Source: Solimonas sp041659605
Lineage (GTDB): Bacteria; Pseudomonadota; Gammaproteobacteria; Nevskiales; Nevskiaceae
Assembly (NCBI GenBank): GCA_041659605.1
Contig: JBAZXW010000010.1
Span: forward strand, 54,116-118,115
Reading direction: 5' to 3'
Length of the DNA: 64,000 nucleotides
A program made the position numbers and the translations under genes. Positions within the stretch are counted from its first letter, which is position 1, and each line of letters starts with the position of its first letter. A model generated the notes under the pieces. That model made no database searches. It saw only the letters and a program-made list of their open reading frames with translations, and was not told where the DNA came from. Below are positions 9,667 through 19,153 of the stretch, one piece after another.

Positions 9667-12600
9667 ATGTTGAAGAAAGCACGCCTTGCAATCCTGAGCG
9701 CCGCGATCGTCGTCCTCTCCGGACGGCTGTATGCCGACGACACCGACATCTACATCCTGCGCGAGCCTCCCGAGGATGCGGCGCCGCTGGTCATGTTCAG
9801 CCTGGACTACCGGGCCAACCTGACTTCGACGATCTGTGCCAAGGCCGATGACGCCAGCTGCTCGGCCGCGCAATACTTCGCCAACTACAAGGACGAGTCC
9901 GGCAACCCGGACGCATTCCTCAAGGCCCAGCTCGACGCGATCGGCAGCGGCAAGTTCTATTTCTTCGACCTGCTGAGGCTCGCGCTGTACGTCGTGACCA
10001 GCCAGTCCGAGTTCAAGAACGTCAAGGTCGGGCTCATGATGAGCCACAACACCGAGAACAACTGCGTCGGTCCCGCCGCTAACAAGTGCAGCAACGGTGG
10101 CGCGATTCTCTTCGGCTTCCGCCGGCTTGGCGACGCCGGGGTGCCCCAAGACTTCCAGACTCGACTGACCGCGCTGCGCGGAATCAAGTCCGGGGCCAAC
10201 TCGACGGACCATGAATACCAGGGTGCGGAGCTGTTCTTCGAGTACTACCGCTACATCACCGGCGGGCTGATCTTCAATGCGCACAACGGCGCGGTTGACT
10301 ACGAGTCGGGCAACAAGGTCAACAGAAACACCAACATGGACAAGTACGCGCCCGCGTCGTGGGATACCGCGATCGAGCGCGTGGCGGACAAGCGCTACGT
10401 CAATCCGCTCGACGAAGCCGGCAAGTGCACGCGGCTGTACACCATGAACTTCATGTTCGGCAACTCGGTGTCGGACAGCGATTCGAACAGCTATATCGAC
10501 GACGCCGTCGACGCAGGCGGTCTCGGCGTGCCAATTCCGAACAATGACCCCTTCGAGGCCGTGATCCGGCGCCTGAACCAGATGGATGTCGACAGCGGTC
10601 TCGCCGGCCTCCAGAGCGTCACGTCCTACTTCTTCGTCAAGTCGAGCAATCAGACCAACAAGGTGTCGGACTACGCGGAGGCCGGCGGCACCGTCGCGCG
10701 CGCCGCCGGCGACGATCCGGAATCGCTGATCGAGGACATCACGGCGATCTTCCGCGAAATCCTGGCCACCAGCACGACCTTCGTCGCGGCATCGGTGCCG
10801 GTCAACGTGTTCAACCGCGCTGCCGTCGTCAACAACGTCTACATCGCCTTGTTCGAGGCAGACGCCAAGCCGTACTGGGTCGGCAACCTGAAGAAACTGC
10901 AGATCGACACGACCAGCCAGAACGATCCCGTTCTGGTCGATGCGCTGAACAACAATGCAATCGTCGCCGACGGCCGCATTCGATTCGATGCGCTGACGTT
11001 CTGGACCGACCCGACCCAGCTGACCGATTCCGACCCTGCCAACAACATCTATGCCGGCCGCGACGGCCGCCACGTCAACCGTGGCGGCGCGGGCCAGAAG
11101 ATCCCGGGGTTCATCAGCGGGACGCCCACCGCCAGCAATGCCGACGCCGGCGCCCGCCAGTTGCTGTATTTCGACGGCTCGACGCTTGCCGCGCTCGACG
11201 CCACCGACACGAAGAAGGCGGACGCGGGCGTGCAGGCCCAGCTCGGAACCGTGGGTGACGAAGGCGCGACCCTGCAGGCGCTCAAGTACATCCGCGGCTA
11301 CGATTCCTTCGATGAGGACGGCGACGCGAATTTCGTCGAACGACGCAAGTGGATCATGGGCGATCCGCTGCACTCGCGCCCGCTGCCGATCAACTTCGGT
11401 TCGACCGGCGACTTCAGCGTCGACAATCCCGGCATCTACGTCGCCGTGGGCAGCAACGACGGCTTCATGCGCCTGGTCCGCAATACGACGACCGGCGGCA
11501 ACCAGAGCGGCGAGGAGGTCTGGGCCTTCATGCCGCCCGAAGGCATGAAGGTGCAAACGAAGCTCGGCAAGAATCTGAAGGATGTCGCTGACCGGCATCC
11601 CTACTCCGTCGATGGCGCACCGGCCGCGTTGGTGCTCGATCAGAACCAGGACGGCGAAATCACCGGCAGCGACAAGGTCTATCTCTACTTCGGGCTGCGC
11701 CGCGGCGGCAAGAGCTACTACGCGATCGACATCACGAACCCGGTGGCGCCCAATTTCGCATGGCGCGCGACGAACGCGACCGCCGATTTCGCCGAGGTGG
11801 GACTGTCGTTCTCGCAGCCCAAGATCGGCGTCGTCAAGGTCGACGGCACGGACGTGCCGGTGGCGGTCGTCACCGGCGGGTATGACGAGAACAAGGATAC
11901 CCACGGGCTGGGCACCGACGACACGACCGGCCAGGGCCTGTACGTGGTCAATGCGCTCACCGGCAAGTTGATCTGGAAAGCGGTGAAAGGGGCGAGTACC
12001 GGCCCTGTGGGCGGCGACGACACCAAGTTCACGCATTCCAAAATGCTCGACAGCGTTCCCTCCGACCCGACGGTCGTCGACACGGACGGCGATGGCCTGA
12101 TCGACCGCGTGCTGTTCGGCGACAGCGGCGGCAAGATCTGGCGCGCCGACATCACGACTGCCAAGCGCGACAAGTGGAAGCTGACGCTGCTGGCCAACGT
12201 CGGGCGTCACGCCAGCTACACCGATGGACTGGTCACGCGCATGAACGACCGCCGCTTCTTCCACGAGCCGGACATCGCGCGCGTCAAGGATCCGGTAACG
12301 GCGCAAATCTACGACGCGGTGGTCGTGGGCAGCGGCGACCGCGAAAATCCGCTGGACTACGGCGGCGCGCCGAAGAACTGGTTCTACATGATCAAGGACC
12401 GCAATCTCGCCGTCGGCAGCGCCACCGACAGCACGCTGGGCCATGAAGACCTCGCCGACATCACCGACGGCTGCCTGCTCAAGCCTGACGCCACTCCCAC
12501 CACATGTGGCCTCGAGCCCAAGTTCAGCAACGGCTGGAGGCTGCAGATGGAGGAGACAGGCGAAAAGGTGCTTGCAGCGCCACTGACCCTTGCCGGCACC

Positions 12601-12897
12601 GTCTTCTTCACCAGCTATATCCCGACGACTCTCGACGATGCATGTGAGCCGAGCGAGGGCACTGGCCGCGTCTACGCCGTCGACCTTTACACCGGCAATC
12701 CGCTCTACTCGAGTTACAACGACGAAACCGGACTGCAGGTGACTGACCGCTTCCAGCAGCTCGACTCGCCCGGCATTCCTGCGCAGGTCGTGTTCGTCCC
12801 CGGCATGCCGGCGGACAAGAACATCCTGCGGCCGGACCTCAAGTTCACTGACGCGCCGAGTAGCAGCCGCCTCCGGACCTTCTGGCACCGCCAATAA
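9667..12897 (+). CDS. pilY1: Type IV pilus tip adhesin PilY1
   Basis: PilY1 sits at the pilus tip. In Pseudomonas it binds calcium to control extension versus retraction and takes part in surface sensing. This protein has 1,076 residues with a signal peptide ending around LYADD. The C-terminal half is a beta-propeller (PilY1 domain, from about residue 560). It contains the canonical calcium loop DTDGDGLID (805-813) and a second EF-hand-like loop DQNQDGEITGSD (658-669). The N-terminal half occupies the position of the von Willebrand A domain, but the expected DxSxS metal site reads DYRAN (47-51). The ATG at 9667 follows pilX by 25 bases; an upstream in-phase extension overlaps pilX and is rejected. 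Confidence 0.93.
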   Translation: MLKKARLAILSAAIVVLSGRLYADDTDIYILREPPEDAAPLVMFSLDYRANLTSTICAKADDASCSAAQYFANYKDESGNPDAFLKAQLDAIGSGKFYFFDLLRLALYVVTSQSEFKNVKVGLMMSHNTENNCVGPAANKCSNGGAILFGFRRLGDAGVPQDFQTRLTALRGIKSGANSTDHEYQGAELFFEYYRYITGGLIFNAHNGAVDYESGNKVNRNTNMDKYAPASWDTAIERVADKRYVNPLDEAGKCTRLYTMNFMFGNSVSDSDSNSYIDDAVDAGGLGVPIPNNDPFEAVIRRLNQMDVDSGLAGLQSVTSYFFVKSSNQTNKVSDYAEAGGTVARAAGDDPESLIEDITAIFREILATSTTFVAASVPVNVFNRAAVVNNVYIALFEADAKPYWVGNLKKLQIDTTSQNDPVLVDALNNNAIVADGRIRFDALTFWTDPTQLTDSDPANNIYAGRDGRHVNRGGAGQKIPGFISGTPTASNADAGARQLLYFDGSTLAALDATDTKKADAGVQAQLGTVGDEGATLQALKYIRGYDSFDEDGDANFVERRKWIMGDPLHSRPLPINFGSTGDFSVDNPGIYVAVGSNDGFMRLVRNTTTGGNQSGEEVWAFMPPEGMKVQTKLGKNLKDVADRHPYSVDGAPAALVLDQNQDGEITGSDKVYLYFGLRRGGKSYYAIDITNPVAPNFAWRATNATADFAEVGLSFSQPKIGVVKVDGTDVPVAVVTGGYDENKDTHGLGTDDTTGQGLYVVNALTGKLIWKAVKGASTGPVGGDDTKFTHSKMLDSVPSDPTVVDTDGDGLIDRVLFGDSGGKIWRADITTAKRDKWKLTLLANVGRHASYTDGLVTRMNDRRFFHEPDIARVKDPVTAQIYDAVVVGSGDRENPLDYGGAPKNWFYMIKDRNLAVGSATDSTLGHEDLADITDGCLLKPDATPTTCGLEPKFSNGWRLQMEETGEKVLAAPLTLAGTVFFTSYIPTTLDDACEPSEGTGRVYAVDLYTGNPLYSSYNDETGLQVTDRFQQLDSPGIPAQVVFVPGMPADKNILRPDLKFTDAPSSSRLRTFWHRQ

Positions 12898-12912
12898 CGC
12901 AGGACTGCGCGC

Positions 12913-13353
12913 ATGCGAAGAAACACGGGATTTACGCTGATCGAGCTGATGATTGTCATCGTGGTGATCGCGGTCCTCGCGGGGATCGCGCTTCCCTCGT
13001 ATCGTGGTTACGTGCTGCGTTCGAATCGCGGCTTGGCGAAGACGGTGCTGAGCGACCTTTCTGCCCGCCAGGAAAGTTTTTTCTCGGACCGCAAGCGATA
13101 CGCGTTGACGCTTGACGAGCTCGGGTTGGGAGCGAATCCGGTTTATGTCGGCCCCGACGGAGACATCACTGCGACCATGACGGGTTCACACTACAGCATC
13201 ACGCTGGTGAATCCCTTGAACGCCAGCTTCACGCTCCAGGCGACGCCCGTCAACCAACAGACCGCGGATGCCGCCTGCGCCATCCTCTCGATCACGTCGA
13301 CCGGCACGCGCGCTGCTAGCGGCCCCAAGGGTCAGGAGTGCTGGGCACGCTGA
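12913..13353 (+). CDS. pilE: Type IV minor pilin PilE
   Basis: This 146-residue type IV pilin-like protein has a six-residue leader (MRRNTG), mature FTLIELMIVIVVIAVLAGIALPSY with Glu+5, and a C-terminal disulfide-loop region bounded by Cys122 and Cys143. In Pseudomonas and Xanthomonas the last gene of this operon encodes the minor pilin PilE, and its place after pilY1 supports that name. It could structurally resemble a major pilin, but the context argues for the minor role. A strong terminator follows. Confidence 0.9.
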   Translation: MRRNTGFTLIELMIVIVVIAVLAGIALPSYRGYVLRSNRGLAKTVLSDLSARQESFFSDRKRYALTLDELGLGANPVYVGPDGDITATMTGSHYSITLVNPLNASFTLQATPVNQQTADAACAILSITSTGTRAASGPKGQECWAR

Positions 13354-13365
13354 ATCTGTCTCCAC

Positions 13366-13399
13366 GCGCCCCTCGCTGAAATCAGCGCGGGGCGCTTTT
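13366..13399 (+). terminator. Intrinsic terminator of the pilin operon
   Basis: GCGCCCC (13366-13372) pairs with GGGGCGC (13389-13395), extended by CGCTGA/TCAGCG (13374-13379 / 13382-13387), and TTTT follows. It is oriented for the plus-strand pilin operon. The minus strand lacks a T tract, so it does not obviously terminate the converging ispH operon. Confidence 0.88.
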
Positions 13400-13434
13400 G
13401 CGTCGGGATTTGGGCCGCATCAAGTCAGGCGGGT

Positions 13435-14391
13435 CTATCCGGAGCGAGCGCCGATCGCCCGCCGCAACGCCGGCGGCAGCGAGAACACAATGTTCTCCGG
13501 ACGTCCGGGAAGTTCGGTCGCGACCTTGCCACCGAACTGCCTGAGCCGCTCGACCACCTCCTGAACCAGCACTTCGGGTGCCGACGCGCCGGCGGTCACG
13601 CCGATGCGGTGTCGACCCTGCAGCCAGTCCGCGCGGATGTCATCCGCGCCGTCGATCAGGTGCGCGACCACGCCGCGCTGCTCGGCCAGTTCACGCAGGC
13701 GGTTGGAGTTGGAGCTGTTGCGCGAGCCGACGACGAGCACGACATCGCAGCGTCCGGCGAGGTCTTTCACCGCGTCCTGACGGTTCTGCGTGGCGTAGCA
13801 GATGTCGTCCTTGCGCGGTCCATGGACTTCCGGGAAGCGGACGCGCAACGCGTCGATGACGCGCGCGGTGTCGTCCATCGACAGCGTGGTCTGCGTCACG
13901 TACGCCATCCGCGACGGATCGCGGATCGGCAGGCGCTCGACGTCGTCCGGTGTTTCGACCAGAAAGATCCGGCCACCGTGGCGGTCGTCGAACTGGCCCA
14001 TCGTGCCTTCGACCTCTGGGTGTCCGGCATGCCCGATCAGTACCACTTCCCTGCCCTCGCGCGAGTAGCGCTGGACTTCGATATGCACCTTGGTCACCAG
14101 GGGGCAGGTCGCGTCGAACACGGTCAGGCCGCGCGACGTGGCCTTCTCGCGCACCGCCTGCGACACGCCATGCGCCGAGAAGATGCAGGTGGCGCCGTCC
14201 GGGATCTCGTCGACTTCCTCGACGAACACCGCGCCCTTGGCGCGCAGGCGGTCGACGACGAACCGGTTGTGCACGACCTCGTGGCGCACGTAGATCGGCG
14301 CACCGAGCGCATCGAGCGCGCGCTCGACGATCTCGATCGCACGATCGACGCCAGCACAGAAGCCGCGAGGATTGGCGAGCAGGATTTCCAT
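13435..14391 (-). CDS. ispH: 4-hydroxy-3-methylbut-2-enyl diphosphate reductase
   Basis: IspH (LytB) is the last enzyme of the MEP isoprenoid pathway; it makes IPP and DMAPP using a [4Fe-4S] cluster. The 318-residue protein carries all three cluster cysteines: Cys12 (RGFCAGVDRA), Cys96 (FDATCPLVTKVH) and Cys198 (DDICYATQNRQ). VGSRNSSNSNRL near the C-terminus is also conserved. Its ATG overlaps the TGA of lspA by one base, so it is the last gene of the murJ-ribF-ileS-lspA-ispH operon. Confidence 0.97.
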   Translation of the reverse strand: MEILLANPRGFCAGVDRAIEIVERALDALGAPIYVRHEVVHNRFVVDRLRAKGAVFVEEVDEIPDGATCIFSAHGVSQAVREKATSRGLTVFDATCPLVTKVHIEVQRYSREGREVVLIGHAGHPEVEGTMGQFDDRHGGRIFLVETPDDVERLPIRDPSRMAYVTQTTLSMDDTARVIDALRVRFPEVHGPRKDDICYATQNRQDAVKDLAGRCDVVLVVGSRNSSNSNRLRELAEQRGVVAHLIDGADDIRADWLQGRHRIGVTAGASAPEVLVQEVVERLRQFGGKVATELPGRPENIVFSLPPALRRAIGARSG

Positions 14392-14897
14392 CAAGGCTTC
14401 CCGCCTGCGTTCACGGCGGCGCACCGTGTTCGGCGCAGGTCGAGAAGCATGTCGAGCATCAGCAGGCCGGTGCCGAGCGAGATCGCCATGTCGGCGACGT
14501 TGAACGCGGCGAAATGCCAGGTGCCGACGTAGAAGTCGACGAAGTCGACGACATGGCCGCGCGCAACGCGGTCGATGACGTTGCCCAGCGCCCCGCCCAT
14601 GATCAGCGTCAGCGCGCCGGCGACCAGCGTCTGCCCGTGCGGATTGCGCCGCAGCCACCACAGGATGCCCAGGCTGACCGAAGTCCCCAGCAGCACGAAG
14701 AACGCCGGCGGCGCATTCGACAACATCGAGAACGCCGCGCCGGTGTTCCTCATGTGCACGAGGTTCAGGCTCGGAACGACGGGGATGACGTCGAACCAGT
14801 TGAGATGGCGCACGACCAGCTGCTTGGTGATCTGATCGACGAGGATCACGAGCACCGCCAGCCACAGCAGATACACATTCTTGTACTTGAAGGACAT
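14391..14897 (-). CDS. lspA: Lipoprotein signal peptidase (signal peptidase II)
   Basis: LspA is an inner-membrane aspartic protease that cleaves prolipoprotein signal peptides at the lipobox. The protein has 168 residues and four predicted membrane segments. The catalytic dyad is Asp118 (in HVVDFVDF) and Asp136 (in FNVADMAIS), with the conserved GNVIDR between membrane segments. Its start overlaps the TAA of the upstream membrane-protein gene and its stop overlaps the ispH start. In Pseudomonas an FKBP-type isomerase gene (fkpB) usually sits between lspA and ispH; it is absent here. Confidence 0.96.
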   Translation of the reverse strand: MSFKYKNVYLLWLAVLVILVDQITKQLVVRHLNWFDVIPVVPSLNLVHMRNTGAAFSMLSNAPPAFFVLLGTSVSLGILWWLRRNPHGQTLVAGALTLIMGGALGNVIDRVARGHVVDFVDFYVGTWHFAAFNVADMAISLGTGLLMLDMLLDLRRTRCAAVNAGGKP

Positions 14898-15292
14898 TAC
14901 CGCCCCGTCATGCGTAGCCAGGCGATTGCCGTCCACGCCCAGATCAGATTGAACACCCAAACCAGGACCGGCGTCAGCACGCCGAGTTCCAGTCCCAGCC
15001 AGCCGTAGCCGGAGCGGTATGGGAACATGCACAGCAACTGGAACAGCGTCGGCGCAAGGCTCAGCACGATCCCCAGAACGAAGGGATGGCCGCGCAAAGG
15101 CAGCAGCAGCTGCAGCCCCCACAACCCGCCCCAGACCAGCCGCGGATAGAGCCAGGCCGGGATCAGCGCCGGCGCGATGCCGACGCCCAGCGCCGCGGTG
15201 AGGCCGTAGCGCCCCGCGGCCCAGACCGCGAGGCTGTTGATCAGCGCGCCGATGACGCCGGCCGCAAAGGCGAGCGACAACGCCCTCGGCAT
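14897..15292 (-). CDS. Small unassigned inner-membrane protein between ileS and lspA
   Basis: This 131-residue, strongly hydrophobic protein has about four predicted membrane segments (for example LSLAFAAGVIGALINSLAV and LVWVFNLIWAWTAIAWL). I do not recognise the family. The ATG at 15292 overlaps the ileS TGA by one base, and its TAA overlaps the lspA ATG, so it is translationally locked into the operon. An in-phase upstream extension of 39 residues would overlap ileS and is rejected. Lack of charged or catalytic motifs suggests a structural or transport-accessory membrane role; no function is assigned. Confidence 0.75.
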   Translation of the reverse strand: MPRALSLAFAAGVIGALINSLAVWAAGRYGLTAALGVGIAPALIPAWLYPRLVWGGLWGLQLLLPLRGHPFVLGIVLSLAPTLFQLLCMFPYRSGYGWLGLELGVLTPVLVWVFNLIWAWTAIAWLRMTGR

Positions 15293-18129
15293 CAGAGAAA
15301 GCGCCTCGTCTCGCCATCGCCATCGATGTTGTCGACGCAGCGCCCGCACAGCGTCGGATGTGCAGCGTGACTGCCGACGTCCGCGCGCTGATGCCAGCAG
15401 CGCTCGCACTTGGCGTACGCCACCGGGCGCGCTGCGACCCAGACCGTCTCGTCGCCCGGCAGCGTCGCAGCCACCGCATCGGCGGTCTTCAGCCCGGCAG
15501 CGAGGACTTCAACGCCCGAGGTGATGAACCAGAAACGCAGCTCGTCTCCGACTTGGCGGAACGCCGCGGCCGCATCACCGTCGGCATACAGGCTGACCTC
15601 GGCGCTGAGTCCCGAGCCGATCTGCCCGGCGACGCGCAGATCCTCCAGCACCTTCTTGACGCTCTCGCGCACGACGCACAGACGCGCCCAGTCGACACCG
15701 TCGGCGGCCACGGTCGGAAACGCGTGCCAGCGCTGTGCGAACACAGAATCCTGGGCCGAGTCCTGGACCGAACCGCTGGTATCGCGGGGCAACATGCGCC
15801 AGATCTCGTCGGCGGTGTACGACAGGATCGGCGCGATCCAGCGCACCAGGCCTTCGGCGAGGTGATACAGCGCCGTCTGCGCCGAGCGTCGCCCGAGTGA
15901 CGCGCGCGGCATCGTGTATAGCCGGTCCTTGATCAGGTCCAGGTAGCGGCCGCCCAGATCGACAACACAATAGTTGTGCAGCTTGTGATAGACGACGTGG
16001 AACTCGCGCCGCGCGTAAGCCTCGCGCAGCTCGTCCTGCAGCTTCGCCGCTTCGGCGATCGCCCAGGCATCGACCGCGACCAGCTGCTCCGGCCCGACGC
16101 GATCGCGCACCGGATCGAAACCGTCAAGATTGCCGAGCAGAAAACGCGCCGTGTTGCGGATGCGCCGGTAGGCATCGGCCATGCGCGCGAGCAGCTTGTC
16201 CGAGATCGCGATCTCGCCGGAGTAGTCGCTGGCTGCGACCCACAGGCGCAGCACGTCGGCGCCCAGCGTCTTGAGCACCTGCTGCGGCGCGACGACGTTG
16301 CCGAGCGACTTCGACATCTTGCGGCCCTGCTCGTCGACCGTGAAGCCGTGCGTCAGCACCGCCTTGTACGGCGCGTGCCCGTACATCGCCACGCTGGTCA
16401 GCAGCGACGACTGGAACCAGCCGCGATGCTGGTCCGAGCCTTCGAGATAGATGTCCGCCTGCGGCGCGGTCCCGTCTTTCAGTTCATCCGGCGCCGCCGA
16501 CTTGAACGAGCACTGGTGCACAACGCCGGAGTCGAACCAGACGTCCAGCGTGTCGGTGCACTTCTCGTAGCGCTGGCCGTCGACACCCCAGTCTTCCGGG
16601 GCGGAGCCGAACCAGGCTTCGAGCCCGTCGGCCTGGACTTTATCCGCGACCTTGTGCAACAGCTCGGCGGTCTGCGGATGCATCTCCTGGGATTGTCGAT
16701 CCACGAACAGCGCCAGCGGCACGCCCCAGTAGCGCTGCCGCGAGATGCACCAGTCCGGACGGCCGGCGACCATCTCGCGGATGCGGTTCTCGCCCCAGTC
16801 AGGAATCCATTTTGTTTGCGCGATCGCGGCAAGCGCCTGCTGGCGCAAACCGTTCTTGTCCATCGACACGAACCACTGCGGCGTCGCGCGGAAGATCAGC
16901 GGTGTCTTGTGGCGCCAGCAGTGCGGGTAGCTGTGCGTGATCTGACCATGCTGCAGCAGCGCGCCGCGCGTCGTCAGCGCGTCGATGATCAGCGCATCGG
17001 CCTTGCGCACGTGATGGCCTTCGACAACCGGCGTGCCGTCGAAGAACACGCCGGTGCTGGCCACTGGGTTGTCGACCGGCAAGCCGTATTGCTGTCCGAC
17101 CGCATAGTCTTCCTGACCGTGCGCCGGTGCCGTATGCACGAGGCCGGTACCGGCCTCGAGCGTGACGTGGCTGCCGAGAATCAGCGGCACCTCGCGGCCC
17201 GCGAACGGGTGCTGCGCCTTGAGCCCTTCCAACTTGGCGCCCGGAACCGTCGCCAGGATTTCGGGGGTCTCCTTGAGCAGAGCCGCGAGCCCTTCGAGCA
17301 GCTGGGCGGCGACGATGATCCTGCCGGCATGCGCAAACGCCGCGAGCACGTAATCGATCTCCGCGCCGGCGGCGATCGCCTGGTTCGCCGGCAACGTCCA
17401 CGGCGTCGTCGTCCAGATCACGAAAGCGGCGCCCGCGGCGTCGCGCACATCGAAGCGATCGGCGAGTTCGTCCGCATCGGCGGCCGCGAACTTCACGTAG
17501 ATCGACTGCGACTGCTTGTCCTGGTACTCGACCTCGGCCTCGGCCAGCGACGAGCCGCAATCCAGGCACCAGTGCACCGGCTTGAAGCCGCGCACGACGT
17601 GCCCGTTCTCGACGATCTTCGCCAGCGCGCGCAGCTGTTCGGCCTCGAAGGCCGGCTGCATCGTCAGGTACGGGTTGCCCCACTCCGCCAGCACGCCCAG
17701 ACGCTTGAAGTCTTCACGCTGTCGGCCAATCTGCTCGTTTGCATACTCGCGGCACTTCTCGCGAAAGGCCCTGGCATCGAGCTTCTCTCCGACCTTGCCG
17801 AACTTCTTCTCGACCTGCAGCTCGATCGGCAGCCCGTGGCAGTCCCAGCCCGGAATGAGGCGCGCGCGATAGCCGTCCAGCCGCGCCGCCTTGACGACGA
17901 TGTCCTTGAGCACCTTGTTGACCGCGTGCCCGATGTGAATGTCGCCGTTGGCGTACGGCGGGCCGTCGACGAACCAGAACGCTTCGCGATCCGCGCTGGC
18001 GGCCTGGACCGCGGCGTAGACGTCGTCCTTCTGCCAGCGCTCGAGCATCTCCGGTTCGCGCCTGGCCAGATTGGCCTGCATCGGAAATTCGGTCTGCGGC
18101 AGATTGATGGTGGATTTGTAGTCGGTCAC
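15292..18129 (-). CDS. ileS: Isoleucyl-tRNA synthetase
   Basis: IleS charges tRNA-Ile and edits valine. The 945-residue class I synthetase carries the HIGH motif at 65-68 (GDIHIGHAVNK), the CP1 editing domain, KMSKS at 604-608 (GRKMSKSLGN), and a C-terminal zinc-binding segment with CERCWH and CGRC. The start is a GTG at 18129, giving VTDYKSTINLPQTEFP, which aligns with the E. coli N-terminus MSDYKSTLNLPETGFP; the later ATG would lose this conserved segment. It lies 70 bases after ribF and overlaps the next small gene by one base. Confidence 0.97.
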   Translation of the reverse strand: MTDYKSTINLPQTEFPMQANLARREPEMLERWQKDDVYAAVQAASADREAFWFVDGPPYANGDIHIGHAVNKVLKDIVVKAARLDGYRARLIPGWDCHGLPIELQVEKKFGKVGEKLDARAFREKCREYANEQIGRQREDFKRLGVLAEWGNPYLTMQPAFEAEQLRALAKIVENGHVVRGFKPVHWCLDCGSSLAEAEVEYQDKQSQSIYVKFAAADADELADRFDVRDAAGAAFVIWTTTPWTLPANQAIAAGAEIDYVLAAFAHAGRIIVAAQLLEGLAALLKETPEILATVPGAKLEGLKAQHPFAGREVPLILGSHVTLEAGTGLVHTAPAHGQEDYAVGQQYGLPVDNPVASTGVFFDGTPVVEGHHVRKADALIIDALTTRGALLQHGQITHSYPHCWRHKTPLIFRATPQWFVSMDKNGLRQQALAAIAQTKWIPDWGENRIREMVAGRPDWCISRQRYWGVPLALFVDRQSQEMHPQTAELLHKVADKVQADGLEAWFGSAPEDWGVDGQRYEKCTDTLDVWFDSGVVHQCSFKSAAPDELKDGTAPQADIYLEGSDQHRGWFQSSLLTSVAMYGHAPYKAVLTHGFTVDEQGRKMSKSLGNVVAPQQVLKTLGADVLRLWVAASDYSGEIAISDKLLARMADAYRRIRNTARFLLGNLDGFDPVRDRVGPEQLVAVDAWAIAEAAKLQDELREAYARREFHVVYHKLHNYCVVDLGGRYLDLIKDRLYTMPRASLGRRSAQTALYHLAEGLVRWIAPILSYTADEIWRMLPRDTSGSVQDSAQDSVFAQRWHAFPTVAADGVDWARLCVVRESVKKVLEDLRVAGQIGSGLSAEVSLYADGDAAAAFRQVGDELRFWFITSGVEVLAAGLKTADAVAATLPGDETVWVAARPVAYAKCERCWHQRADVGSHAAHPTLCGRCVDNIDGDGETRRFL

Positions 18130-18199
18130 AGGCGTACAGGGAAATGTCGGGGCCGCCGGACGGCAGCCCGCGCGCAGCAGGGCGCAAAAAACCTGTGGA

Positions 18200-19144
18200 T
18201 TATGCGGTTTGGCCGGCGAAAAAGGCCACTGCGTCGGCCTTGTCGCACTGCATCTGCGCGGCCAGCGCGGCCAGCGACTCGAAGCGCAGTTCGGGGCGCA
18301 GGTAGTGCCGGAACACCACCGACACCGTGTCGCCATAGAGATCGGGACAGTCGCCGATCACATGCGTTTCCAGCAGGCAGCGCCGCAGGCCCAGCGTCGG
18401 GCGCACGCCCAGGTTGGCCACGCCCGGCAGCGCCGGCGCATCCGGCTGCGACAGCCGGCTCAACTCGACCGCATAGACCCCCAGATGCAGGGCCGGCGGA
18501 CGCACCATCCCGACGTTCGCCGTCGGCATGCCGAGCTGACGGCCGAGGCGCAAACCGCCGCGCACGCGCCCCACCAGCCGATACGGCCGCCCCAGCAATT
18601 CCGCCGCACGCGCCAGATCCGGCTGGGCCAGGGCTTCGCGCACCGCGGTCGAGCTGCAGCGCAGGCCCGCGCTGACGACACTGTGCAGCGCATCCACGGC
18701 AAAGCCATGGTGGCCCGCCTCGCGGCGCAGCAGATCGGCATCGCCGGAGCGGCGTGCGCCAAAACGGAAATCGTCGCCGATCACGAGCGCGCGTACGCCC
18801 AGCCGTTGAACCAGCAGCTCGCGCACGAACACCGGCGCCTCGATCGAAGCGAAGGCGCGGTCGAAGCGCTGCACGACCAGCCGCTCGACGCCCAGCTGCG
18901 CCAGATCCAGCAGCTTGCCGCGCAGCGTGCCGATACGCCCCGGCGCCTGATCGCGGGAGAAGAATTCGCGCGGTGTCGGCTCGAAGCTGAGAATCGTCGC
19001 TGGCACGCCAAGCCGGCGCGCATGCTCGACGGTGCGCCGGATCAGCAGTTGATGTCCGAGGTGCACGCCGTCGAAGTTGCCGATCGCCAGCGCACAGCCG
19101 CGCGTATCGGACTTGAGATTGTGCAGGCCGCGAACCAATTGCAT
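18200..19144 (-). CDS. ribF: Bifunctional riboflavin kinase / FAD synthetase
   Basis: RibF phosphorylates riboflavin to FMN and adenylylates FMN to FAD. The 314-residue protein begins with the FAD-synthetase nucleotidyltransferase domain (IGNFDGVHLGHQ at 21-32, then a second motif around the SSTAVREAL region). It ends with the riboflavin-kinase domain (GLRLGRQLGMPTANV, then VANLGVRPTL). It follows murJ by nine bases. This ribF-ileS-lspA order is widespread in Gammaproteobacteria. Confidence 0.96.
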   Translation of the reverse strand: MQLVRGLHNLKSDTRGCALAIGNFDGVHLGHQLLIRRTVEHARRLGVPATILSFEPTPREFFSRDQAPGRIGTLRGKLLDLAQLGVERLVVQRFDRAFASIEAPVFVRELLVQRLGVRALVIGDDFRFGARRSGDADLLRREAGHHGFAVDALHSVVSAGLRCSSTAVREALAQPDLARAAELLGRPYRLVGRVRGGLRLGRQLGMPTANVGMVRPPALHLGVYAVELSRLSQPDAPALPGVANLGVRPTLGLRRCLLETHVIGDCPDLYGDTVSVVFRHYLRPELRFESLAALAAQMQCDKADAVAFFAGQTA

Positions 19145-19153
19145 GGACGTATC

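Noticed and set aside
9610..12894. A 1,094-codon open frame on the minus strand opposite pilY1
   Set aside because: It is the antisense shadow of pilY1 in GC-rich DNA. Its translation is Val/Asp/Arg-rich without family motifs, whereas the plus strand encodes recognisable PilY1.
18130..18199. A riboswitch (FMN) or T-box in the ribF-ileS gap
   Set aside because: The 70-base gap is too short and shows no FMN-element or T-box sequence. T-boxes are not expected in gammaproteobacteria.
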